A stretch of 64,000 nt of DNA, from contig CP114179.1 of the NCBI GenBank assembly GCA_039555135.1, positions 1,302,001 through 1,366,000 on the forward strand. The letters run 5' to 3'. A program made the translations under genes and the position numbers. Below the pieces are notes generated by a model, which was given only the letters and a program-made list of their open reading frames with translations, was not told where the DNA came from and made no database searches. The DNA is from Phycisphaeraceae bacterium D3-23. GTDB taxonomy: Bacteria > Planctomycetota > Phycisphaerae > Phycisphaerales > Phycisphaeraceae. Shown here piece after piece: positions 1-6,812 of this stretch (positions are counted from its first letter, which is position 1; every line of letters starts with the position of its first letter).

Positions 1-1
1 C

Positions 2-1009
2 ATCACCGACGCGCGCGGCCAGTCCGTGCGTTGGGGGCTCTCGGCGCTACGCATCACCTCCGCGAACGGCACGGTCGCGGTCGACGGCACGCGGTACCCC
101 GATGCGATCGCGCTCGTGGCGGTGGTGGATCAAGCGAGCCAGGCGACGGGGCGTATCGATGCCGTGAACCACGTGGGGATGGAGCGGTACTTGCCGGGCG
201 TGTTGTCGCGCGAGCTGTATGCGAGTTGGGACGAAAGGGCGTATCGGGCGCAGGCGATCGCCGCGCGGAGCTACGCGATCTGGGAGATGAACCTGCCGCG
301 CCGGCGGGCGAGCCACTTTGACCTGGAGGCCGGCCAGGCGAGCCAGGCGTACCTCGGGCTGGACGCGAGCGACAAGGCGCGGTCGGCGGTGCAGGCGACA
401 CGTGGGCAGGTGCTGGTGTTTGATAACCGCGTGCTGCCGGCGTTCTATTCGAGCTGCTCGGGCGGGACGGGGCAGGACGCGATCGGTGTGTTTCCCGAGA
501 AGGTCGATGACCTCGCCCCCCTGCGCGGCCGAGAGCACGGCGGGTGGGGCCAGCAGTCGACCAAGTTCCGCTGGGGCCCGGTGACCTACCCCAACGCCCG
601 GCTGATGGCCGCGATGGTGCGCTGGGGCACCGCCAACGACCACCCGATCCGGGGTATGACGGGCGGCGTGAGCGCGATCCAGCCGATCGCGCACAACCGC
701 GTCGGTCGGCCAACACGCTTCGCCGTGACGGATAGCAACAACCGGCGCTACGAGCTGCACGCCGAGCAATTGCGCCAGGCCGCGAACTTCGCCGTGCCCG
801 GCGACCCGGAAGGGGCCGAGTACAAGCTGTACTCCAGCCACGTCGAGGTCCAGATCGCCAACGGCACCGTCACCTTCACCGGCCGCGGCTACGGCCACGG
901 CGTGGGCATGTGCCAGTGGGGTGCGCAGGGCATGGCCCAGCGCGGCTACGACCCGATCGCCATCCTCAACTTCTACTACCCCGGCGCGGTGGTGTACAGG
1001 GCGTATTGA
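2..1009 (+). CDS. SpoIID/LytB domain protein (5' truncated by window edge)
   Basis: This is the C-terminal part (335 residues) of a SpoIID/LytB-domain protein. The frame is already open at the window edge, so the real start lies upstream and the GTG at 26 is only the first in-window candidate. The family acts on peptidoglycan outside the membrane; Bacillus SpoIID is a lytic transglycosylase that works during spore engulfment. Visible blocks are ERYLPGVLSRELYASW, AQAIAARSYAIW, and the C-terminal GYGHGVGMCQWGAQGMA followed by FYYPGA, which is the family hallmark. Planctomycetes do not make endospores, so a general wall-remodelling role is inferred. The stop is 12 bases before a two-hairpin repeat. 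Confidence 0.85.
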   Translation: MTDARGQSVRWGLSALRITSANGTVAVDGTRYPDAIALVAVVDQASQATGRIDAVNHVGMERYLPGVLSRELYASWDERAYRAQAIAARSYAIWEMNLPRRRASHFDLEAGQASQAYLGLDASDKARSAVQATRGQVLVFDNRVLPAFYSSCSGGTGQDAIGVFPEKVDDLAPLRGREHGGWGQQSTKFRWGPVTYPNARLMAAMVRWGTANDHPIRGMTGGVSAIQPIAHNRVGRPTRFAVTDSNNRRYELHAEQLRQAANFAVPGDPEGAEYKLYSSHVEVQIANGTVTFTGRGYGHGVGMCQWGAQGMAQRGYDPIAILNFYYPGAVVYRAY

Positions 1010-1020
1010 AATGCTTGCAG

Positions 1021-1058
1021 GTAGGACAGACATACCTGCCTGTCGTCGGCGAAGCCGA
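1021..1058 (+). repeat. Two-hairpin REP-like element, copy A
   Basis: Hairpin 1 is GACAGACATACCTGCCTGTC (imperfect) and hairpin 2 is TCGGC-GAA-GCCGA. The order hairpin 1 then hairpin 2 on the plus strand matches copies C and E. It lies just beyond the stop codon of the 105-residue gene at 1067-1384. Confidence 0.75.
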
Positions 1059-1066
1059 AACACTAT

Positions 1067-1384
1067 TCAACCCTGACCGTATGGTGCGAGCCACTTCGTG
1101 AAGTCTGGCATGACTCCCGCATTCACGCATTGCTGTCCCGGCCACGATTTTTCGAGCTGTTCAATCCGATCTGCGTAGTTACGATCCTGCCACGATACCG
1201 ACTCATCCTGAAACAACAGCTTTAGGAATGCTTCGGCAATCTGACGCCCCCAAGCCAGCGCTTCTTCTTCAGAACAAGCCGTGATGAGTATCGCCTGATT
1301 GTCTTCATCGTCCCAGCCCCGCGTGATGTTGCCGCTTAACTGCTTGGGGTTTTCGTAACCAAAACCATAGACGTATGTATGCAT
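1067..1384 (-). CDS. Hypothetical protein, 105 residues, bounded by inverted REP-like copies
   Basis: I do not recognise this protein. It starts with the ATG at 1384 (MHTYVYGFGYENP). The longer open frame upstream only translates the neighbouring repeat and the antisense of the next gene, so that extension is rejected. The protein is soluble and acidic, has an EEEALAWGRQIAEAFLKL helix, a Trp-rich C-terminal half and no signal peptide. Its base composition is near 50% G+C, clearly lower than the flanking genes. Inverted copies of the two-hairpin element lie directly outside both ends, the same arrangement seen around the RAYT gene at 10935-11393. Horizontal acquisition is therefore inferred. 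Confidence 0.65.
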   Translation of the reverse strand: MHTYVYGFGYENPKQLSGNITRGWDDEDNQAILITACSEEEALAWGRQIAEAFLKLLFQDESVSWQDRNYADRIEQLEKSWPGQQCVNAGVMPDFTKWLAPYGQG

Positions 1385-1404
1385 GACGAATCTGCAAGAA
1401 GGGC

Positions 1405-1447
1405 CATCAGGCCTTCGGCCTGTGACAGGCAGGAATGCCTGTCCTAC
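1405..1447 (-). repeat. Two-hairpin REP-like element, copy B
   Basis: Hairpin 2 (CAGGCC-TTC-GGCCTG) comes first on the plus strand, then hairpin 1 (GACAGGCAGGAATGCCTGTC), so this copy is inverted relative to copy A. It lies about 20 bases upstream of the start codon of the 105-residue gene. Confidence 0.8.
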
Positions 1448-1460
1448 TGGCCGAAAATCT

Positions 1461-2228
1461 TTACCCCTTCTTCTCCCGCTCCAACTCCTTCTCCAAATGC
1501 GCCGTCTCCAGCGTTGGGCCGGGCATCGCGGGGCGGACCTGGGTCTTCCATTTGGTGGGCTCGAAGTAGTCGTCGATGATCTTGATGGCTTCGTCGACAT
1601 CGTCGGTGACGGTGAAGAGTTCGAGGTCCTTGGGGCTCACGGTCTCGAACTCGCCGACGAGTTTTTCTTTCATCCAGTCGACCAGCCCGTCCCAGAAGTC
1701 GTGGCCGATAAGGACCATGGGGAACGGGTGGATCTTCATGGTCTGGATGAGGGTGAGTGTCTCGAAGCACTCGTCCAGCGTTCCGAACCCGCCGGGGAAG
1801 ATGATGAACCCGCAGGAGTATTTGAGGAACATGACCTTGCGGACGAAGAAGTAGCGGAAGTCGAGCTTGTGGGTCTGGTAGGGGTTGGGGACCTGCTCGA
1901 AGGGGAGGTCGATGTTGAGCCCGACGCTGTGGCCGCCGCATTCGTGTGCGCCCTTGTTGGCGGCCTCCATGATGCCCGGGCCCCCGCCGGTGATGACGGC
2001 GTAGTGCTTGTCGCATATTTTCCTGCCGCACGCGACGGCTTCTTCGTAGTACTTCTCGCCGGGCTTGGTGCGTGCCGAGCCGAAGACGGTGATGCCTGCG
2101 CCGACGCCGGACATGACGTCGAAGCCCTCGACGAACTCGGAGAGGATGCGGAAGAGCCGCCAAGTCTCGCGGGAGAGCGCGATCTCGCGTTGCATGTCTT
2201 CGTCGTAGGTTTTGTTGTTGTCCTTCAT
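1461..2228 (-). CDS. LOG family protein (TIGR00730-type, Rossmann fold)
   Basis: The product is 255 residues. LOG proteins are cytoplasmic Rossmann-fold enzymes; characterised members are cytokinin riboside 5'-monophosphate phosphoribohydrolases or nucleoside-5'-monophosphate glycosidases. The two signature blocks are present: GGGPGIMEAANKGA at about residues 81-94 and PGGFGTLDE at 145-153, the latter carrying the catalytic/nucleotide-binding motif PGGxGTxxE. An N-terminal helical extension of about 40 residues is typical of the longer bacterial subgroup. The start is ATG 2228; the longer frame upstream runs through the rplT terminator. A TATACT box lies 7 bases before the ATG, so the transcript is probably leaderless. 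The exact substrate cannot be told from sequence. Confidence 0.85.
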   Translation of the reverse strand: MKDNNKTYDEDMQREIALSRETWRLFRILSEFVEGFDVMSGVGAGITVFGSARTKPGEKYYEEAVACGRKICDKHYAVITGGGPGIMEAANKGAHECGGHSVGLNIDLPFEQVPNPYQTHKLDFRYFFVRKVMFLKYSCGFIIFPGGFGTLDECFETLTLIQTMKIHPFPMVLIGHDFWDGLVDWMKEKLVGEFETVSPKDLELFTVTDDVDEAIKIIDDYFEPTKWKTQVRPAMPGPTLETAHLEKELEREKKG

Positions 2229-2235
2229 AGGGGCC

Positions 2236-2241
2236 AGTATA
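2236..2241 (-). promoter_or_regulatory. -10 box TATACT, 7 nt before ATG 2228
   Basis: TATACT on the minus strand is 7 bases from the LOG-family start codon. This would place the transcription start at or next to the A of ATG. Several other genes in the window show the same geometry. Confidence 0.5.
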
Positions 2242-2262
2242 GGTCTTGTGTGAAACAGGCGT

Positions 2263-2291
2263 AAAAAAGCCCACGCCGCAGGTGCGTGGGC
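2263..2291 (-). terminator. Rho-independent terminator after rplT
   Basis: An 8-bp stem (GCCCACGC/GCGTGGGC) with a 7-base loop is followed on the minus strand by six T. It sits 30 bases past the rplT stop. The stem resembles the CGAAGCCCAC repeat family, so a repeat copy may have been recruited as a terminator. Confidence 0.85.
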
Positions 2292-2322
2292 TTCGGGGGG
2301 GGTTCGTTTCAAGGCAGCCGAA

Positions 2323-2700
2323 TCAAGCGGCCTGCTTGTTATTCGCTTCGAGGGCCTGCTTCGCCTGGTCGGCGATGGCGTCGAACGCCTCGGGGTCGTG
2401 GATCGCGATCTCGCTGAGCATCTTGCGGTTGAGGTCGATGCTGGCGAGCTTGAGCCCGTTGATGAATCGGCTGTAGTTCATGCCGCGCATCTTGCAGGCG
2501 GCGCTGATGCGCGTGATCCAGAGCCGGCGGTAGTCGCGCTTGACCAGTCGGCGGTGCTCGTACTGGTAGACGCCGCCGCGGACGACGGCTTCCTTGACGC
2601 GACGCCACTGGGTGCGGCGGGCGCCGCGGTTGCCCTTGGCCTTCTTGAACCAACGGACTTTGGACTGACGCCGGGCGGCGCCTTTGCGTGCACGAGGCAT
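2323..2700 (-). CDS. rplT: 50S ribosomal protein L20 (bL20)
   Basis: bL20 binds 23S rRNA early in assembly of the large ribosomal subunit. The 125-residue product starts MPRARKGAARR and is strongly basic in its N-terminal half (RWFKKAKGNRGARR). It contains the family block YRRLWITRISAACKMRGMNYS and ends in a short C-terminal extension (EANNKQAA). The start is ATG 2700; the longer frame upstream translates the repeat array between this gene and rpmI. The usual rpmI-rplT order is kept, but infC does not precede rpmI here. The spacing to rpmI (229 bases) is unusually large because a repeat array occupies it. Confidence 0.97.
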   Translation of the reverse strand: MPRARKGAARRQSKVRWFKKAKGNRGARRTQWRRVKEAVVRGGVYQYEHRRLVKRDYRRLWITRISAACKMRGMNYSRFINGLKLASIDLNRKMLSEIAIHDPEAFDAIADQAKQALEANNKQAA

Positions 2701-2777
2701 AGCTCGGCTCCTGTGTAGTGCGATCAGGGGGGAGGGGGAATACAACCCGCTCGCTTGTCGGCCCCAGCCGCTGTTTA

Positions 2778-2930
2778 GTGATCTGGTGATCTGGTGATCT
2801 GGTGATTTGGTGATCTGGTGATTTGGCGATTGAAGAGCGGGGTTCAAGCCGCAGGCGGGTCTGGCGTGTGTTTGCTTGGTTTCGCCAAATCGCCCAATCG
2901 CCCAATCGCCCAATCGCCCAATCGCTAAAT
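2778..2930. repeat. Paired inverted 8-bp tandem arrays between rpmI and rplT
   Basis: The left array (2778-2831) repeats GATCTGGT/GATTTGGT about six times. The right array (2880-2930) repeats CGCCCAAT about five times. The inner ends are complementary (GATTTGGCGATT against AATCGCCAAATC), so the arrays are two arms of an imperfect inverted repeat around a spacer of about 50 bases. The right arm reaches the rpmI stop codon. The same architecture recurs near 15.1, 16.1 and 23.6 kb. Confidence 0.85.
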
Positions 2931-3163
2931 CAATCTTCCTTCGCGGTCTTGTCTTCCGCGATGTGCAGGCGGGTGCCCATGATGCGCTCGAGTTGGCGCA
3001 GCTTGTGCTTGTGGATGAGCTTCTTCTGGTTGAGCGAGCGCATCGTGTCGCCGGACATGTGGCTGTTGCGGTGACGTCGGCCGCGCTTGCCGGCCTTGAC
3101 CTTGCCGTTGGCGGTGACTTTGACGCGCTTGGCGAGGCCTTTGTGGGTCTTGAGCTTCGGCAT
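2930..3163 (-). CDS. rpmI: 50S ribosomal protein L35 (bL35)
   Basis: bL35 is a small basic protein of the large ribosomal subunit. The 77-residue product starts MPKLKTHKGLAKRVKVT and carries the conserved GKVKAGKRGRRHRNSHMS and KRR-type basic blocks, with a slightly acidic tail (EDKTAKED). The start is ATG 3163; the longer open frame upstream runs into the dnaN promoter region and is not coding. It is transcribed leftward with rplT. dnaN is divergent on the other side, so the intergenic stretch 3164-3420 holds two opposing promoters. Confidence 0.97.
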   Translation of the reverse strand: MPKLKTHKGLAKRVKVTANGKVKAGKRGRRHRNSHMSGDTMRSLNQKKLIHKHKLRQLERIMGTRLHIAEDKTAKED

Positions 3164-3420
3164 GGCCGGCTCCTTCGTGCGTTTCAGGGGTCGAAAATCA
3201 GACAGCCGGGCCTCCCCAGCGGGGAAATCCGAGCCCAATAGTGTAGCAGACGCCCGGCCCGGCACAACCGCAAGGCCCGACCGACCGTGGAGAGGGTGTG
3301 GAAGGACTGACGCGCCGACGGCTTGGGGTTGACTTGCAGCCCAAAACCGCCCCGCCGCTTTGCCGCGGGGCCCCAGCAGGGGTAACTTACCCGGTCTATT
3401 CAACGCAAGGAACGCATCTG

Positions 3421-4521
3421 ATGAAGGTTATCTGTGATCGTGGGGCCCTGGTCGAGTCGCTCAACCTCGTGGGCGGCGTCGTCGTCGCTCGCACCCCCAA
3501 GCCCGTCCTCACCTGTGTCAAGCTCTCGGCCAAGGACGACGCCCTCACGCTGACCGCCACCGACACCGAGGTCTCGATCCACCTTTCGACCCCGCGCGTC
3601 GAGGTGTCCGAGCCCGGCGAAGCCCTCATCCCCGCCGACAAACTCCAGCAGATCGTCCGAGAGTCCACCGACCCGACCCTCACGATCACCACCAAAGATG
3701 ACCAGACCCAGATCGTCGGCCAGGACTCCCGCTTCAAGCTCCTGGGCTACCCGGCCAAGGAATTCCCCGACGCGCCCAGCTTCCCGGACGACCCGGACTT
3801 CGAGGTCTCGGCCGCGGACCTGCACCGCCTCATCGCCATGACCATCTTCGCCACCGCCCGCGAGAACTCGCGCTACGCAATCAACGGCGTCCTCATGGAA
3901 CGCCACAACAAAGACCTCACCGTCGTCGCCACCGACGGCCACCGCCTCGCGCTCGCCAAAGGCAAGTGCAAGTCCCTCCACGACGCCGACCGCTCGGCCA
4001 TCATCCCAACCAAAGCGCTCAACCTCCTGCTCCGCCTCTTCGACGACGCCGAGCAGACCGTCAAGGTCAAGGTGCAGGACAGCCAGATCCTGTTTGCGAC
4101 GGACGAGGCCGTGCTCGCCTGCAACCTGGTCGAGGGCAACTTCCCGCCGTACAAGGACGTCATCCCCAAGGACGGCGACAAGAAGGCGACGATCCCGACG
4201 GACATCTTCATCTCCGCCGTGCGTCGTGCCGGGCTCTTGACCAATGAAGAGAGCAAGGGTGTTCGTATGTCGTTCGACAACGGCAAACTCGTCATCACCA
4301 GCCGGGCCCCCGAGATGGGCGAGGCGGAGATCAAGGTCGACCTGCCCGAGTACACCGGCGAAGCGATCGAAGTCGGCTTCAACCCCGCGTACCTGCTCGA
4401 CGCGCTGAAAGTCGTCGACGAAAACCAGGTACACCTGGACATGAAGGCGACGAACAAGCCCGGCGTCCTGCGGACGGGACCGAACTTTTTGTATGTGGTG
4501 ATGCCGGTGAATCTGCAGTAG
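3421..4521 (+). CDS. dnaN: DNA polymerase III beta subunit (sliding clamp)
   Basis: The clamp encircles DNA as a homodimer and tethers the replicative polymerase. The product is 366 residues, the family's normal length. It begins MKVICDRGALVESLNLVGGVV and has three clamp repeats; GHRLALAKGKCKS in the middle and the C-terminal LRTGPNFLYVVMPVNLQ resemble the usual PxxxxxYLIMPMRL terminus. The start is ATG 3421, with AAGGA about 10 bases upstream; an upstream in-frame extension has no family similarity. No dnaA, recF or gyrB lies next to it, so the classical oriC gene cluster is broken up here. Confidence 0.97.
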   Translation: MKVICDRGALVESLNLVGGVVVARTPKPVLTCVKLSAKDDALTLTATDTEVSIHLSTPRVEVSEPGEALIPADKLQQIVRESTDPTLTITTKDDQTQIVGQDSRFKLLGYPAKEFPDAPSFPDDPDFEVSAADLHRLIAMTIFATARENSRYAINGVLMERHNKDLTVVATDGHRLALAKGKCKSLHDADRSAIIPTKALNLLLRLFDDAEQTVKVKVQDSQILFATDEAVLACNLVEGNFPPYKDVIPKDGDKKATIPTDIFISAVRRAGLLTNEESKGVRMSFDNGKLVITSRAPEMGEAEIKVDLPEYTGEAIEVGFNPAYLLDALKVVDENQVHLDMKATNKPGVLRTGPNFLYVVMPVNLQ

Positions 4522-4553
4522 GGGTTAGGCGCTAGGGCCTATGGCTTAGGCGG
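4519..4553 (+). repeat. Heptamer array (TAGGCGC type), left of small gene
   Basis: Degenerate 7-base units read TAGGCGC, TAGGGCC, TATGGCT, TAGGCGG. It overlaps the dnaN stop codon and is the inverted counterpart of the array at 4815-4836. Confidence 0.7.
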
Positions 4554-4561
4554 AAAGCATC

Positions 4562-4807
4562 ATGTCAGACCAAATCGATGTAAAAACGCGAGATGAGTTC
4601 TTAGCATTGGTTAAGGAAGTGCTATCTGACCGCGAGTACATTGAGGGCTGTGAGAATCACACGACAGAGCGTTTTCTGGAAGCGTTGGTAGCTTGGCTTA
4701 CTGACGCCCATGATATGGACTTCGGCGATGGCGTTCCCCTTGATACCGAATCACCCTCTTGGCAACTCTTTGGCAAGGCAATTTATGCCGCGACAGCGTA
4801 TGAGTAA
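4562..4807 (+). CDS. Small hypothetical protein, 81 residues (DUF7660-like)
   Basis: An acidic cytoplasmic protein of unknown function. It has TTERFLEALVAWLTDA in the middle and ends W-x-LFGKAIYAATAYE, a pattern that reminds me of the DUF7660 family of 80-100 residue proteins; that assignment is from memory and tentative. The start is ATG 4562. G+C is well below the neighbours (about 45% by eye, against two thirds around it), and inverted heptamer arrays lie directly outside both ends. Both point to acquisition as a unit. It sits between dnaN and iscX on the same strand. Confidence 0.65.
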   Translation: MSDQIDVKTRDEFLALVKEVLSDREYIEGCENHTTERFLEALVAWLTDAHDMDFGDGVPLDTESPSWQLFGKAIYAATAYE

Positions 4808-4814
4808 CTGAGTT

Positions 4815-4836
4815 ACCTAAGCCCTAGGCCCTAACC
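4815..4836 (-). repeat. Heptamer array (CCTAAGC type), right of small gene
   Basis: Units CCTAAGC, CCTAGGC, CCTAACC. The reverse complement (GGTTAGG..CTAGGG..CTTAGG) matches the array at 4519-4553, so the pair forms an inverted repeat around the 81-residue gene. Confidence 0.7.
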
Positions 4837-4853
4837 ACTAGCAACTCACACCC

Positions 4854-5138
4854 ATGACCTTCTCCTGGACCGACATCGACGAGATCGCGTACCAGCTCAC
4901 CGAGCACCACGGCGGGGTGGACCCGACTGCCATCAAGTTCACCGATCTGCGCAAGCTGGTCGAGGGGCTCGACGGTTTTGAGCCCGAGCCCGGGCAGTCG
5001 GTGAATGAGCAGATCCTGGAGGCGATCCAGCAGGCGTGGATCGAGGAGCGGGAGGACGCCGGGCTGGGCGGCGCGTCGGGGGATCACGACGAGGATGAGG
5101 ATGACAACGGGTACACGCCGAACAACCCGTATCGGTAG
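4854..5138 (+). CDS. iscX: Fe-S cluster assembly protein IscX (YfhJ)-like
   Basis: IscX is a small acidic adaptor that binds IscS and iron and tunes Fe-S cluster assembly. The first 67 residues match the family: SWTDIDEIAYQLTEHHGGVDP, then KFTDLRKLV, then NEQILEAIQQAWIEERE, equivalent to the Escherichia coli WTD..EIG....DP..V.FTD..NEKILEAI..VW..E pattern. This protein is longer (94 residues), with an Asp/Glu-rich tail (DHDEDEDDN) and NPYR terminus not found in the short enterobacterial form. No iscS, iscU or hsc genes are adjacent, so it is separated from the ISC operon here. Confidence 0.85.
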   Translation: MTFSWTDIDEIAYQLTEHHGGVDPTAIKFTDLRKLVEGLDGFEPEPGQSVNEQILEAIQQAWIEEREDAGLGGASGDHDEDEDDNGYTPNNPYR

Positions 5139-5176
5139 GGCTTGCGTTCTGTCTGTCGCCGCGCAACGTTTGTTTA

Positions 5177-5242
5177 GCCGTCGCCCAACGGGCGGCGCGT
5201 TGTCCTGACCCACGGTCGACGCGCCGCCCGTTGGGCGACGGC
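5177..5242. repeat. Perfect 24-bp inverted repeat with 18-nt spacer
   Basis: The arms 5177-5200 and 5219-5242 are exact reverse complements. Each arm also holds its own small palindrome (CGCCC-AAC-GGGCG). Geometry 24-18-24 is identical to the element at 31021-31086. It lies after iscX and may stop transcription, but there is no T-tract. Confidence 0.9.
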
Positions 5243-5282
5243 AAACGAAAACACCCCCCACCCTCCCGCTTCCGGGGGTCGC

Positions 5283-5288
5283 TACAAT
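5283..5288 (+). promoter_or_regulatory. -10 box TACAAT, 9 nt before ATG 5298
   Basis: TACAAT sits 9 bases before the ATG and no Shine-Dalgarno could fit, so a leaderless or near-leaderless transcript is inferred. It also argues for ATG 5298 over GTG 5289. Confidence 0.5.
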
Positions 5289-5297
5289 GTGGGGTCC

Positions 5298-6320
5298 ATG
5301 AGCGGCGACGCGACCCCCATCCCGGACGGCGGCAATGCGCTGGCAGCAGGCCTGTCGGCCGCGCCGGGCGAGGGCGACGAAGCCGTTGACAACGAGCGGA
5401 CCGTCATCACCCCCGACATGCTCAACCAGGGCGACCCGCCCACGGGCTGGTTCGGCAAGAAGTACCGCAAGTTCGAGACCTGGCTTACGCTCAAGTCGAC
5501 CGAGAGCAACCGCTGGCACCGCTTCCTGGCGTGGGTATTCCTGCCGCTGGCGTACCGGTCGGGGATCAAGCTGGGCCGACAGGTCGGCGACGGGTACGAG
5601 GCGGTCGTCCCGTTCACGACGTTCAATAAGAACTGGTACAACGCGATGGCCGGGGCCGCGCTGCTCGCCAACTCCGAGGTCGCCGGCGGGATGTACATCT
5701 TCAATAAGGTCGGCCCGGACTACACCGTCGTCTGTAAAGAGCTCCACTACAAGTTCCGCCTGCCCTGTCTGGGCCCGGCGATCTACCGCGTCAAGCCCGT
5801 CGACGACATCGAAGAGCTCAAACGCCACAAGCTCGAGTTCAACGTCACCGTCGAGATGCACGTCGTCCAGGCGGTCCACCACAAAGACCAGAAAGAGCGC
5901 AAAGTCGGCAAGGCCACCGCGACCTTCCACGTCGCGCCCATGGCCAAGCTCCGCGCACGCCAGGCCCAGACGCAGAAGCCGCCGCCCGCGCGGCTGGGGC
6001 TGGGCATGGTGTTCCCGGCGGTGCTGTCGCTGGTGGTGCTCATCGGCGCGCTCGTGATGACGCAGTGGATCGCGGCGGGCGTCACGGCGGTGTGCCTGTT
6101 CCTGTTCTCGAAGTTCGCCTGGGGTGCGCTGGTACAGCACCGTTGGATCCAGCGTTGGGCGTCACTCGCGATGGCACTGTTCGCCACCGCCGGCCTGGTC
6201 GGGCTGGGCACGTGGGCCGTGATCGTCGGCGCGAACAACTGGGCCTACGCGGCCGGGGGCGGGGCGCTGGCGCTGTTCATCTGCGCGGTGGCGGTGGCTT
6301 GGCCTTTGAAGCGGGGGTAG
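5298..6320 (+). CDS. Membrane protein of unknown function, 340 residues
   Basis: I do not recognise the family. The first 60 residues are acidic and likely disordered. The middle (about 60-225) is a globular region with YRSGIKLGRQVGDGYEAVVPF and charged strands. The C-terminal third has four predicted transmembrane segments, beginning LGMVFPAVLSLVVLIGALVM and ending ALALFICAVAVAWPLKRG. The start is ATG 5298, because the TACAAT box overlaps an earlier GTG. The stop is 3 bases before the next gene, so the two are probably co-transcribed. Confidence 0.75.
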   Translation: MSGDATPIPDGGNALAAGLSAAPGEGDEAVDNERTVITPDMLNQGDPPTGWFGKKYRKFETWLTLKSTESNRWHRFLAWVFLPLAYRSGIKLGRQVGDGYEAVVPFTTFNKNWYNAMAGAALLANSEVAGGMYIFNKVGPDYTVVCKELHYKFRLPCLGPAIYRVKPVDDIEELKRHKLEFNVTVEMHVVQAVHHKDQKERKVGKATATFHVAPMAKLRARQAQTQKPPPARLGLGMVFPAVLSLVVLIGALVMTQWIAAGVTAVCLFLFSKFAWGALVQHRWIQRWASLAMALFATAGLVGLGTWAVIVGANNWAYAAGGGALALFICAVAVAWPLKRG

Positions 6321-6323
6321 GGG

Positions 6324-6707
6324 TTGGCCGTGCTGGCGATGCTGCTGACATGGGCGGGCTACATCGGTCTGGGAATTGCGGCGGTCCTGCTGCTGCTTGA
6401 CCTCGCGCGGTTTCGCAAAACCGAGGGCAAGGTCCTGGGCTGGGAGCGGAGTGACGGCGACGAGGGCCCCAATGCGTCGCATGCACCTCGTATCCGCTAC
6501 CGCACCGCGATTGGAATGACGCGAGAGTTCCGCTCCTGTGTCTTTGTCTGGACGAAGCCGCTTCCACTTGTCGGCAGCATGATGCCCGTGCGCTACCACC
6601 CCACGATCCCCTGGCTTCACGGCGTGGATCGCTGGACGCACCGCTGGATCGCGCCTGTGTTTTTTGGTTTGACCGGGGCCGCATTCGTGTGGTTCGGCTC
6701 GTTGTAG
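6324..6707 (+). CDS. DUF3592-like membrane protein
   Basis: A 127-residue protein with an N-terminal transmembrane helix (GYIGLGIAAVLLLLD), an extracytoplasmic segment and a C-terminal helix (WIAPVFFGLTGAAFVWFG). The core reads TEGKVLGW...RIRYRTAIGMTREF...GSMMPVRYHP, which resembles the DUF3592 fold (G-x-V near the start, G..V.V.Y.P near the end). The function is unknown. The start is uncertain: TTG 6324, GTG 6330 and ATG 6339 are in frame. TTG 6324 lies only 3 bases after the previous stop, consistent with coupled translation. Confidence 0.65.
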   Translation: MAVLAMLLTWAGYIGLGIAAVLLLLDLARFRKTEGKVLGWERSDGDEGPNASHAPRIRYRTAIGMTREFRSCVFVWTKPLPLVGSMMPVRYHPTIPWLHGVDRWTHRWIAPVFFGLTGAAFVWFGSL

Positions 6708-6799
6708 CCGGGTGCCACACCGCGCATACGCGACACCCCGGTACCGCGTTACGATGCGGCTGCTCAACACACATGACTCCCGAGTTTTCGCGCTTCCCC

Positions 6800-6805
6800 T
6801 ACAAT
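6800..6805 (+). promoter_or_regulatory. -10 box TACAAT, 7 nt before ATG 6813
   Basis: TACAAT is followed by CCCCGCC and then the ATG. The spacing matches a transcription start at the first base of the start codon. Confidence 0.5.
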
Positions 6806-6812
6806 CCCCGCC

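Noticed and set aside
2778-2930. CRISPR array between rpmI and rplT
   Set aside because: Units are 8 bases, with no separate spacers of about 30 bases and no cas genes. It is a tandem array.
3164-3420. Replication origin near dnaN
   Set aside because: No dnaA, no run of DnaA boxes and no AT-rich stretch were visible between rpmI and dnaN.
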